Assembly (NCBI RefSeq): GCF_045679555.1
Contig: NC_092091.1
Coordinates: 79,748,144-79,812,143, forward strand
Origin: Salvelinus alpinus
Taxonomy: Eukaryota > Chordata > Actinopteri > Salmoniformes > Salmonidae
Direction of reading: 5' to 3'
Length of the DNA: 64,000 nucleotides
The notes below the pieces were generated by a model that saw nothing but the letters and a program-made list of their open reading frames with translations, was not told the origin of the DNA and did not search any database. The translations under genes were made by a program, and so were the position numbers. Shown here one piece after another: positions 1 to 12,200 of the stretch (position 1 is its first letter; every line of letters begins with the position of its first letter).

Positions 1-50
1 TCTAACCCCTGGCCTCTCTCTCTAACCCCTGGCCTCTCTCTCTAACCTCT
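1..50. repeat. 20-bp C/T-rich tandem repeat at the window edge
   Basis: Two to three copies of a unit like tctaacccctggcctctctc run from the first base. The array probably continues to the left of the window, inside a naf1 intron. Bases 51-134 are ordinary intron ending in a GT-rich tract and an AG acceptor. Confidence 0.8.
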
Positions 51-134
51 ACTCTGGGAATTCAAAACTTCATGTGAGTAAAAATAAAATTAGCGTCGTA
101 TTCACATGAACATGATGTGTGTTTGTGTGTGTAG

Positions 135-228
135 GAGTTGCCTGCTGTCGAGGAGTTGACTGTTGTTCTACCAGAGGAGGCGGAGATACTGCCCCTAGGA
201 TCAGTCAGCAGTATCATCCAACAGCTGG
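135..228 (+). CDS. naf1: naf1 exon A (start of Gar1-like core domain)
   Basis: The acceptor is a GT-rich tract followed by gtag at 131-134. The exon has 31 codons plus one base and ends CAGCTGG before donor gttagt (229). The next codon would be G+TG (Val), fitting the Val-Ile-Ile that follows in other NAF1 proteins. The last ~35 bases and the donor are the seed of the array that follows. Confidence 0.88.
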
Positions 229-3200
229 GTTAGTCCCTCCACACTACACCTAGGATCAGTCAGCAGTATCATCCAACAGCTGGGTTAGTCCCTCCACCTA
301 GGATCAGTCAGCAGTATCATCCAACAGCTGGGTTAGTCCCTCCACCTAGGATCAGTCAGCAGTATCATCCAACAGCTGGGTTAGTCCCTCCACCTAGGAT
401 CAGTCACCAGTATCATCCAACAGCTGGGTTAGTCCCTCCACCTAGGATCAGTCAGCAGTATCATCCAACAGCTGGGTTAGTCCCTCCACCTAGGATCAGT
501 CAGCAGTATCATCCAACAGCTGGGTTAGTCCCTCCACCTAGGATCAGTCAGCAGTATCATCCAACAGCTGGGTTAGTCCCTCCACCTAGGATCAGTCACC
601 AGTATCATCCAACAGCTGGGTTAGTCCCTCCACCTAGGATCAGTCAGCAGTATCATCCAACAGCTGGGTTAGTCCCTCCACCTAGGATCAGTCAGCAGTA
701 TCATCCAACAGCTGGGTTAGTCCCTCCACCTAGGATCAGTCAGCAGTATCATCCAACAGCTGGGTTAGTCCCTCCACCTAGGATCAGTCAGCAGTATCAT
801 CCAACAGCTGGGTTAGTCCCTCCACCTAGGATCAGTCAGCAGTATCATCCAACAGCTGGGTTAGTCCCTCCACCTAGGATCAGTCAGCAGTATCATCCAA
901 CAGCTGGGTTAGTCCCTCCACCTAGGATCAGTCACTAGTATCATCCAACAGCTGGGTTAGTCCCTCCACCTAGGATCAGTCAGCAGTATCATCCAACAGC
1001 TGGGTTAGTCCCTCCACCTAGGATCAGTCACTAGTATCATCCAACAGCTGGGTTAGTCCCTCCACCTAGGATCAGTCACCAGTATCATCCAACAGCTGGG
1101 TTAGTCCCTCCACACTACACCTAGGATCAGTCAGCAGTATCATCCAACAGCTGGGTTAGTCCCTCCACCTAGGATCAGTCAGCAGTATCATCCAACAGCT
1201 GGGTTAGTCCCTCCACCTAGGATCAGTCACCAGTACCATCCAACAGCTGGGTTAGTCCCTCCACCTAGGATCAGTCAGCAGTATCATCCAACAGCTGGGT
1301 TAGTCCCTCCACCTAGGATCAGTCAGCAGTATCATCCAACAGCTGGGTTAGTCCCTCCACCTAGGATCAGTCAGCAGTATCATCCAACAGCTGGGTTAGT
1401 CCCTCCACCTAGGATCAGTCACCAGTATCATCCAACAGCTGGGTTAGTCCCTCCACCTAGGATCAGTCAGCAGTATCATCCAACAGCTGGGTTAGTCCCT
1501 CCACCTAGGATCAGTCAGCAGTATCATCCAACAGCTGGGTTAGTCCCTCCACCTAGGATCAGTCACCAGTATCATCCAACAGCTGGGTTAGTCCCTCCAC
1601 CTAGGATCAGTCACCAGTATCATCCAACAGCTGGGTTAGTCCCTCCACCTAGGATCAGTCAGCAGTATCATCCAACAGCTGGGTTAGTCCCTCCACCTAG
1701 GATCAGTCAGCAGTATCATCCAACAGCTGGGTTAGTCCCTCCACCTAGGATCAGTCAGCAGTATCATCCAACAGCTGGGTTAGTCCCTCCACCTAGGATC
1801 AGTCAGCAGTATCATCCAACAGCTGGGTTAGTCCCTCCACCTAGGATCAGTCACCAGTACCATCCAACAGCTGGGTTAGTCCCTCCACCTAGGATCAGTC
1901 ACCAGTACCATCCAACAGCTGGGTTAGTCCCTCCACCTAGGATCAGTCACCAGTACCATCCAACAGCTGGGTTAGTCCCTCCACCTAGGATCAGTCACCA
2001 GTACCATCCAACAGCTGGGTTAGTCCCTCCACCTAGGATCAGTCAGCAGTACCATCCAACAGCTGGGTTAGTCCCTCCACCTAGGATCAGTCAGCAGTAT
2101 CATCCAACAGCTGGGTTAGTCCCTCCACCTAGGATCAGTCACTAGTATCATCCAACAGCTGGGTTAGTCCCTCCACCTAGGATCAGTCAGCAGTACCATC
2201 CAACAGCTGGGTTAGTCCCTCCACCTAGGATCAGTCAGCAGTATCATCCAACAGCTGGGTTAGTCCCTCCACCTAGGATCAGTCAGCAGTATCATCCAAC
2301 AGCTGGGTTAGTCCCTACACCTAGGATCAGTCACCAGTATCATCCAACAGCTGGGTTAGTCCCTCCACCTAGGATCAGTCAGCAGTATCATCCAACAGCT
2401 GGGTTAGTCCCTCCACCTAGGATCAGTCACTAGTATCATCCAACAGCTGGGTTAGTCCCTCCACCTAGGATCAGTCAGCAGTATCATCCAACAGCTGGGT
2501 TAGTCCCTCCACCTAGGATCAGTCAGCAGTATCATCCAACAGCTGGGTTAGTCCCTCCACCTAGGATCAGTCACTAGTATCATCCAACAGCTGGGTTAGT
2601 CCCTCCACACTACACCTAGGATCAGTCACCAGTATCATCCAACAGCTGGGTTAGTCCCTCCACACTACACCTAGGATCAGTCAGCAGTATCATCCAACAG
2701 CTGGGTTAGTCCCTCCACCTAGGATCAGTCAGCAGTATCATCCAACAGCTGGGTTAGTCCCTCCACCTAGGATCAGTCACCAGTACCATCCAACAGCTGG
2801 GTTAGTCCCTCCACCTAGGATCAGTCACCAGTATCATCCAACAGCTGGGTTAGTCCCTCCACCTAGGAGCAGTCAGCAGTATCATCCAACAGCTGGGTTA
2901 GTCCCTCCACCTAGGATCAGTCACCAGTATCATCCAACAGCTGGGTTAGTCCCTCCACCTAGGATCAGTCACCAGTATCATCCAACAGCTGGGTTAGTCC
3001 CTCCACCTAGGATCAGTCAGCAGTATCACCCAACAGCTGGGTTAGTCCCTCCACCTAGGATCAGTCACCAGTATCATCCAACAGCTGGGTTAGTCCCTCC
3101 ACCTAGGATCAGTCACCAGTATCATCCAACAGCTGGGTTAGTCCCTCCACCTAGGATCAGTCACCAGTATCATCCAACAGCTGAGTTAGTCCCTCCACCT

Positions 3201-6200
3201 AGGATCAGTCACCAGTATCATCCAACAGCTGGGTTAGTCCCTCCACCTAGGATCAGTCACCAGTATCATCCAACAGCTGGGTTAGTCCCTCCACCTAGGA
3301 TCAGTCACCAGTATCATCCAACAGCTGGGTTAGTCCCTCCACCTAGGATCAGTCACCAGTATCATCCAACAGCTGGGTTAGTCCCTCCACCTAGGATCAG
3401 TCACCAGTATCATCCAACAGCTGGGTTAGTCCCTCCACCTAGGATCAGTCAGCAGTATCATCCAACAGCTGGGTTAGTCCCTCCACCTAGGATCAGTCAC
3501 CAGTATCATCCAACAGCTGGGTTAGTCCCTCCACCTAGGATCAGTCACCAGTATCATCCAACAGCTGGGTTAGTCCCTCCACCTAGGATCAGTCAGCAGT
3601 ATCATCCAACAGCTGGGTTAGTCCCTCCACCTAGGATCAGTCACCAGTATCATCCAACAGCTGGGTTAGTCCCTCCACCTAGGATCAGTCAGCAGTATCA
3701 TCCAACAGCTGGGTTAGTCCCTCCACCTAGGATCAGTCAGCAGTATCATCCAACAGCTGGGTTAGTCCCTCCACCTAGGATCAGTCACCAGTACCATCCA
3801 ACAGCTGGGTTAGTCCCTCCACCTAGGATCAGTCAGCAGTATCATCCAACAGCTGGGTTAGTCCCTCCACCTAGGATCAGTCAGCAGTATCATCCAACAG
3901 CTGGGTTAGTCCCTCCACCTAGGATCAGTCAGCAGTATCATCCAACAGCTGGGTTAGTCCCTCCACCTAGGATCAGTCACCAGTATCATCCAACAGCTGG
4001 GTTAGTCCCTCCACCTAGGATCAGTCAGCAGTATCATCCAACAGCTGGGTTAGTCCCTCCACCTAGGATCAGTCAGCAGTATCATCCAACAGCTGGGTTA
4101 GTCCCTCCACCTAGGATCAGTCACCAGTATCATCCAACAGCTGGGTTAGTCCCTCCACCTAGGATCAGTCACCAGTATCATCCAACAGCTGGGTTAGTCC
4201 CTCCACCTAGGATCAGTCAGCAGTATCATCCAACAGCTGGGTTAGTCCCTCCACCTAGGATCAGTCAGCAGTATCATCCAACAGCTGGGTTAGTCCCTCC
4301 ACCTAGGATCAGTCAGCAGTATCATCCAACAGCTGGGTTAGTCCCTCCACCTAGGATCAGTCAGCAGTATCATCCAACAGCTGGGTTAGTCCCTCCACCT
4401 AGGATCAGTCACCAGTACCATCCAACAGCTGGGTTAGTCCCTCCACCTAGGATCAGTCACCAGTACCATCCAACAGCTGGGTTAGTCCCTCCACCTAGGA
4501 TCAGTCACCAGTACCATCCAACAGCTGGGTTAGTCCCTCCACCTAGGATCAGTCACCAGTACCATCCAACAGCTGGGTTAGTCCCTCCACCTAGGATCAG
4601 TCAGCAGTACCATCCAACAGCTGGGTTAGTCCCTCCACCTAGGATCAGTCAGCAGTATCATCCAACAGCTGGGTTAGTCCCTCCACCTAGGATCAGTCAC
4701 TAGTATCATCCAACAGCTGGGTTAGTCCCTCCACCTAGGATCAGTCAGCAGTACCATCCAACAGCTNNNNNNNNNNNNNNNNNNNNNNNNNNNNNNNNNN
4801 NNNNNNNNNNNNNNNNNNNNNNNNNNNNNNNNNNNNNNNNNNNNNNNNNNNNNNNNNNNNNNNNNNACGGTCAGACACACTGACTACACCCTCTATATCC
4901 TCACTGAGCAGCTACGACGGTCAGTACACACTGACTACACCCTCTACATCCTCACTGAGCAGCTACGACGGTCAGACACACTGACTACACCCTCTACATC
5001 CTCACTGAGCAGCTACGACGGTCACTACACACTGACTACACCCTCTACATCCTCACTGAGCAGCTACGACGGTCACTACACACTGACTACACCCTCTATA
5101 TCCTCACTGAGCAGCTACGACGGTCAGACACACTGACTACACCCTCTACATCCTCACTGAGCAGCTACGACGGTCACTACACACTGACTACACCCTCTAC
5201 ATCCTCACTGAGCAGCTACGACGGTCACTACACACTGACTACACCCTCTATATCCTCACTGAGCAGCTACGACGGTCAGACACACTGACTACACCCTCTA
5301 TATCCTCACTGAGCAGCTACGACGGTCAGACACACTGACTACACCCTCTATATCCTCACTGAGCAGCTACGACGGTCAGTACACACTGACTACACCCTCT
5401 ATATCCTCACTGAGCAGCTACGACGGTCACTACACATGTTTAATTGAAGCTGTGTGTTTTTAGGTTGAAAGGCTCCGACGCGTCCTGGAAGAATGACCAG
5501 GAACCACCACCAGAGGTGAGGAACACACAGGTCCTGTCTGAATACCCAGACTGCCTTCTAAATAGTAGACAGAGGAACACACGGGTCCTGTCTGAATACC
5601 CATACTGCCTTCTAAATAGTAGACAGAGGAACACACAGGTCCTGTCTGAATACCCATACTGCCTTCTAAATAGTAGACAGAGGAACACACAGGTCCTGTC
5701 TGAATACCCATACTGCCTTCTAAATAGTAGACAGAGGAACACACGGGTCCTGTCTGAATACCCATACTGCCTTCTAAATAGTAGACAGAGGAACACACAG
5801 GTCCTGTCTGAATACCCATACTGCCTTCTAAATAGTAGACAGAGGAACACACAGGTCCTGTCTGAATACCCATACTGCCTTCTAAATAGTAGACAGAGGA
5901 ACACACAGGTCCTGTCTGAATACCCATACTGCCTTCTAAATAGTAGACAGAGGAACACACAGGTCCTGTCTGAATACCCATACTGCCTTCTAAATAGTAG
6001 ACAGAGGAACACACAGGTCCTGTCTGAATACCCATACTGCCTTCTAAATAGTAGACTCCTCTGTTCTGTCCTCTCTTGTCTCTCCTTTGTCCTGTCCTCT
6101 CTCCTCTGTCCTGTCCTCTCTCCTCTGTCCTGTCCTTTCTCCTCTGTCCTGTCCTCTCTTGTCTCTCCTCTCTCCAGGCGTTGGACTTCAGTGATGATGA

Positions 6201-9200
6201 GGCAGAACATAAGATGAAGAAGAAGAAGAAGAAGGGGAATGTCCAGAAGAACCAGAGAGCTGACCAACAACCAGGTCAGACACTGTTTCAGAGAGAGAGA
6301 GGACAGAGAGCTGACCCACAACCAGGTCAGACACTGTTTCAGAGAGAGAGGGACGTGAAGTCGGAGAATCTGATGGTCTCGTCGGTTTGACCTCCTTCTG
6401 ACACGAGCAATTCAACAGCCAATCACCACAGAGCACAGGGGCGTTCCCAGAGCACATTGTTGGTGCACAGAAAGCACATAGTGCTGTATTTGATGAAAGG
6501 CAGGCGACATCGTCTTTTGATTTCTCTAGAAAGGTGTTGTGGGTGACGGTGCAAAGCATCAGATTAGGGGAGAATGGGGCTGTGTCACACGGTTATCTGG
6601 GTTGTATTTCTCAACACCAGTAGGTTATCTGATGGTGTATTTCTCATCACCAGTAGGTTATCTGATGGGGTGTATTTCACCTCACCAGTAGGTTATCTGA
6701 TGGGGTGTATTTCTCAACACCAGTAGGTTATCTGATGGGGTGTATTTCTCATCACCAGTAGGTTATCTGATGGGGTGTATTTCTCATCACCAGTAGGTTA
6801 TCTGATGGGGTGTATTTCTCAACACCAGTAGGTTATCTGATGGGGTGTATTTCTCAACACCAGTAGGTTATCTGATGGGGTGTATTTCTCAACACCAGTA
6901 GGTTATCTGATGGGGTGTATTTCTCAACACCAGTAGGTTATCTGATGGGGTGTATTTCTCATCACCAGTAGGTTATCTGATGGGGTGTATTTCTCATCAC
7001 CAGTAGGTTATCTGATGGGGTGTATTTCTCATCACCAGTAGGTTATCTGATGGGGTGTATTTCTCAACACCAGTAGGTTATCTGATGGGGTGTATTTCTC
7101 AACACCAGTAGGTTATCTGATGGGGTGTATTTCTCATCACCAGTAGGTTATCTGATGGGGTGTATTTCTCATCACCAGTAGGTTATCTGATGGGGTGTAT
7201 TTCTCAACACCAGTAGGTTATCTGATGGGGTGTATTTCTCAACACCAGTAGGTTATCTGATGGGGTGTATTTCTCATCACCAGTAGGTTATCTGATGGGG
7301 TGTATTTCTCATCACCAGTAGGTTATCTGATGGGGTGTATTTCTCATCACCAGTAGGTTATCTGATGGGGTGTATTTCTCATCACCAGTAGGTTATCTGA
7401 TGGGGTGTATTTCTCAACACCAGTAGGTTATCTGATGGGGTGTATTTCTCAACACCAGTAGGTTATCTGATGGGGTGTATTTCTCATCACCAGTAGGTTA
7501 TCTGATGGGGTGTATTTCTCATCACCAGTAGGTTATCTGATGGGGTGTATTTCTCATCACCAGTAGGTTATCTGATGGGGTGTATTTCTCATCACCAGTA
7601 GGTTATCTGATGGGGTGTATTTCTCATCACCAGTAGGTTATCTGATGGGTGTATTTCTCATCACCAGTAGGTTATCTGATGGGGTGTATTTCTCATCACC
7701 AGTAGGTTATCTGATGGGGTGTATTTCTCATCACCAGTAGGTTATCTGATGGGGTGTATTTCTCATCACCAGTAGGTTATCTGATGGGGTGTATTTCTCA
7801 TCACCAGTAGGTTATCTGATGGGGTGTATTTCTCATCACCAGTAGGTTATCTGATGGGTGTATTTCTCATCACCAGTAGGTTATCTGATGGGGTGTATTT
7901 CTCATCACCAGTAGGTTATCTGATGGGGTGTATTTCTCATCACCAGTAGGTTATCTGATGGGGTGTATTTCTCAACACCAGTAGGTTATCTGATGGGGTG
8001 TATTTCTCATCACCAGTAGGTTATCTGATGGGGTGTATTTCTCATCACCAGTAGGTTATCTGATGGGGTGTATTTCTCATCACCAGTAGGTTATCTGATG
8101 GGGTGTATTTCTCATCACCAGTAGGTTATCTGATGGGGTGTATTTCTCATCACCAGTAGGTTATCTGATGGGGTGTATTTCTTAACACCAGTAGGTTATC
8201 TGATGGTGTATTTCTCATCACCAGTAGGTTATCTGATGGGGTGTATTTCACATCACCAGTAGGTTATCTGATGGGGTGTATTTCTCATCACCAGTAGGTT
8301 ATCTGATGGGGTGTATTTCTCATCACCAGTAGGTTATCTGATGGGGTGTATTTCACATCACCAGTAGGTTATCTGATGGGGTGTATTTCACATCACCAGT
8401 AGGTTATCTGATGGGGTGTATTTCACATCACCAGTAGGTTATCTGATGGTGTATTTCTCATCACCAGTAGGTTATCTGATGGGGTCTATTTCTCAACACC
8501 AGTAGGTTATCTGATGGGTGTATTTCTCAACACCAGTAGGTTATCTGATGGGGTGTATTTCTCATCACCAGTAGGTTATCTGATGGGGTGTATTTCTCAA
8601 CACCAGTAGGTTATCTGATGGGGTGTATTTCTCATCACCAGTAGGTTATCTGATGGGGTGTATTTCTCATCACCAGTAGGTTATCTGATGGGGTGTATTT
8701 CTCAACACCAGTAGGTTATCTGATGGGGTGTATTTCTCATCACCAGTAGGTTATCTGATGGGGTGTATTTCTCATCACCAGTAGGTTATCTGATGGGGTG
8801 TATTTCTCATCACCAGTAGTTTATCTGATGGGGTGTATTTCTCATCACCAGTAGGTTATCTGATGGGGTGTATTTCACATCACCAGTAGGTTATCTGATG
8901 GTGTATTTCTCATCACCAGTAGGTTATCTGATGGTGTATTTCTCATCACCAGTAGGTTATCTGATGGTGTATTTCTCATCACCAGTAGGTTATCTGATGG
9001 GGTGTATTTCACCTCACCAGTAGGTTATCTGATGGGGTGTATTTCTCAACACCAGTAGGTTATCTGATGGTGTATTTCACCTCACCAGTAGGTTATCTGA
9101 TGGGGTGTATTTCTCAACACCAGTAGGTTATCTGATGGGGTGTATTTCTCAACACCAGTAGGTTATCTGATGGGGTGTATTTCTCAACACCAGTAGGTTA

Positions 9201-12200
9201 TCTGATGGGGTGTATTTCTCAACACCAGTAGGTTATCTGATGGGGTGTATTTCTCATCACCAGTAGGTTATCTGATGGGGTGTATTTCTCATCACCAGTA
9301 GGTTATCTGATGGGGTGTATTTCTCATCACCAGTAGGTTATCTGATGGGGTGTATTTCTCATCACCAGTAGGTTATCTGATGGGGTGTATTTCTCAACAC
9401 CAGTAGGTTATCTGATGGGGTGTATTTCTCAACACCAGTAGGTTATCTGATGGGGTGTATTTCTCATCACCAGTAGGTTATCTGATGGGGTGTATTTCTC
9501 ATCACCAGTAGGTTATCTGATGGGGTGTATTTCTCATCACCAGTAGGTTATCTGATGGTGTATTTCTCATCACCAGTAGGTTATCTGATGGGGTGTATTT
9601 CTCATCACCAGTAGGTTATCTGATGGGGTGTATTTCTCAACACCAGTAGGTTATCTGATGGTGTATTTCTCAACACCAGTAGGTTATCTGATGGGGTGTA
9701 TTTCTCAACACCAGTAGGTTATCTGATGGGGTGTATTTCTCATCACCAGTAGGTTATCTGATGGGGTGTATTTCTCATCACCAGTAGGTTATCTGATGGT
9801 GTATTTCTCATCACCAGTAGGTTATCTGATGGGGTGTATTTCTCATCACCAGTAGGTTATCTGATGGGGTGTATTTCTCATCACCAGTAGGTTATCTGAT
9901 GGGGTGTATTTCTCATCACCAGTAGGTTATCTGATGGGGTGTATTTCTCAACACCAGTAGGTTATCTGATGGGGTGTATTTCTCAACACCAGTAGGTTAT
10001 CTGATGGGGTGTATTTCTCAACACCAGTAGGTTATCTGATGGGGTGTATTTCTCAACACCAGTAGGTTATCTGATGGGGTGTATTTCTCAACACCAGTAG
10101 GTTATCTGATGGGGTGTATTTCTCAACACCAGTAGGTTATCTGATGGGGTGTATTTCTCATCACCAGTAGGTTATCTGATGGGGTGTATTTCTCAACACC
10201 AGTAGGTTATCTGATGGGTGTATTTCTCAACACCAGTAGGTTATCTGATGGGGTGTATTTCTCATCACCAGTAGGTTATCTGATGGGGTGTATTTCTCAT
10301 CACCAGTAGGTTATCTGATGGGGTGTATTTCTCATCACCAGTAGGTTATCTGATGGGGTGTATTTCTCAACACCAGTAGGTTATCTGATGGGGTGTATTT
10401 CTCAACACCAGTAGGTTATCTGATGGGGTGTATTTCTCATCACCAGTAGGTTATCTGATGGGGTGTATTTCTCATCACCAGTAGGTTATCTGATGGGGTG
10501 TATTTCTCATCACCAGTAGGTTATCTGATGGGGTGTATTTCTCAACACCAGTAGGTTATCTGATGGGGTGTATTTCTCATCACCAGTAGGTTATCTGATG
10601 GGGTGTATTTCTCATCACCAGTAGGTTATCTGATGGGGTGTATTTCTCATCACCAGTAGGTTATCTGATGGGGTGTATTTCTCATCACCAGTAGGTTATC
10701 TGATGGGGTGTATTTCTCATCACCAGTAGGTTATCTGATGGGGTGTATTTCTCATCACCAGTAGGTTATCTGATGGGGTGTATTTCTCAACACCAGTAGG
10801 TTATCTGATGGTGTATTTCTCAACACCAGTAGGTTATCTGATGGGGTGTATTTCTCAACACCAGTAGGTTATCTGATGGGGTGTATTTCTCATCACCAGT
10901 AGGTTATCTGATGGGGTGTATTTCTCATCACCAGTAGGTTATCTGATGGTGTATTTCTCAACACCAGTAGGTTATCTGATGGGGTGTATTTCTCATCACC
11001 AGTAGGTTATCTGATGGGGTGTATTTCTCATCACCAGTAGGTTATCTGATGGGGTGTATTTCTCATCACCAGTAGGTTATCTGATGGGGTGTATTTCTCA
11101 ACACCAGTAGGTTATCTGATGGGGTGTATTTCTCAACACCAGTAGGTTATCTGATGGGGTGTATTTCTCAACACCAGTAGGTTATCTGATGGGGTGTATT
11201 TCTCAACACCAGTAGGTTATCTGATGGGGTGTATTTCTCATCACCAGTAGGTTATCTGATGGGGTGTATTTCTCAACACCAGTAGGTTATCTGATGGTGT
11301 ATTTCTCATCACCAGTAGGTTATCTGATGGGGTGTATTTCTCATCACCAGTAGGTTATCTGATGGGGTGTATTTCTCATCACCAGTAGGTTATCTGATGG
11401 GGTGTATTTCTCATCACCAGTAGGTTATCTGATGGGGTGTATTTCTCAACACCAGTAGGTTATCTGATGGGGTGTATTTCTCAACACCAGTAGGTTATCT
11501 GATGGGGTGTATTTCTCATCACCAGTAGGTTATCTGATGGGGTGTATTTCTCATCACCAGTAGGTTATCTGATGGGGTGTATTTCTCATCACCAGTAGGT
11601 TATCTGATGGGGTGTATTTCTCATCACCAGTAGGTTATCTGATGGGGTGTATTTCTCATCACCAGTAGGTTATCTGATGGGGTGTATTTCTCATCACCAG
11701 TAGGTTATCTGATGGGGTGTATTTCTCATCACCAGTAGGTTATCTGATGGGGTGTATTTCTCATCACCAGTAGGTTATCTGATGGGGTGTATTTCTCATC
11801 ACCAGTAGGTTATCTGATGGTGTATTTCTCAACACCAGTAGGTTATCTGATGGGGTGTATTTCTCATCACCAGTAGGTTATCTGATGGGGTGTATTTCTC
11901 AACACCAGTAGGTTATCTGATGGTGTATTTCTCAACACCAGTAGGTTATCTGATGGGTGTATTTCTCAACACCAGTAGGTTATCTGATGGGGTGTATTTC
12001 TCATCACCAGTAGGTTATCTGATGGGGTGTATTTCTCATCACCAGTAGGTTATCTGATGGGGTGTATTTCTCATCACCAGTAGGTTATCTGATGGGGTGT
12101 ATTTCTCATCACCAGTAGGTTATCTGATGGGGTGTATTTCTCATCACCAGTAGGTTATCTGATGGGGTGTATTTCTCATCACCAGTAGGTTATCTGATGG

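Noticed and set aside
5440-6321. 293-codon and 191-codon open frames on the minus strand with repeated FRRQYGYSDRTCVF-type units
   Set aside because: They are phase artefacts of a 54-bp array in a naf1 intron; the gene is on the other strand and no protein of this kind is known to me.
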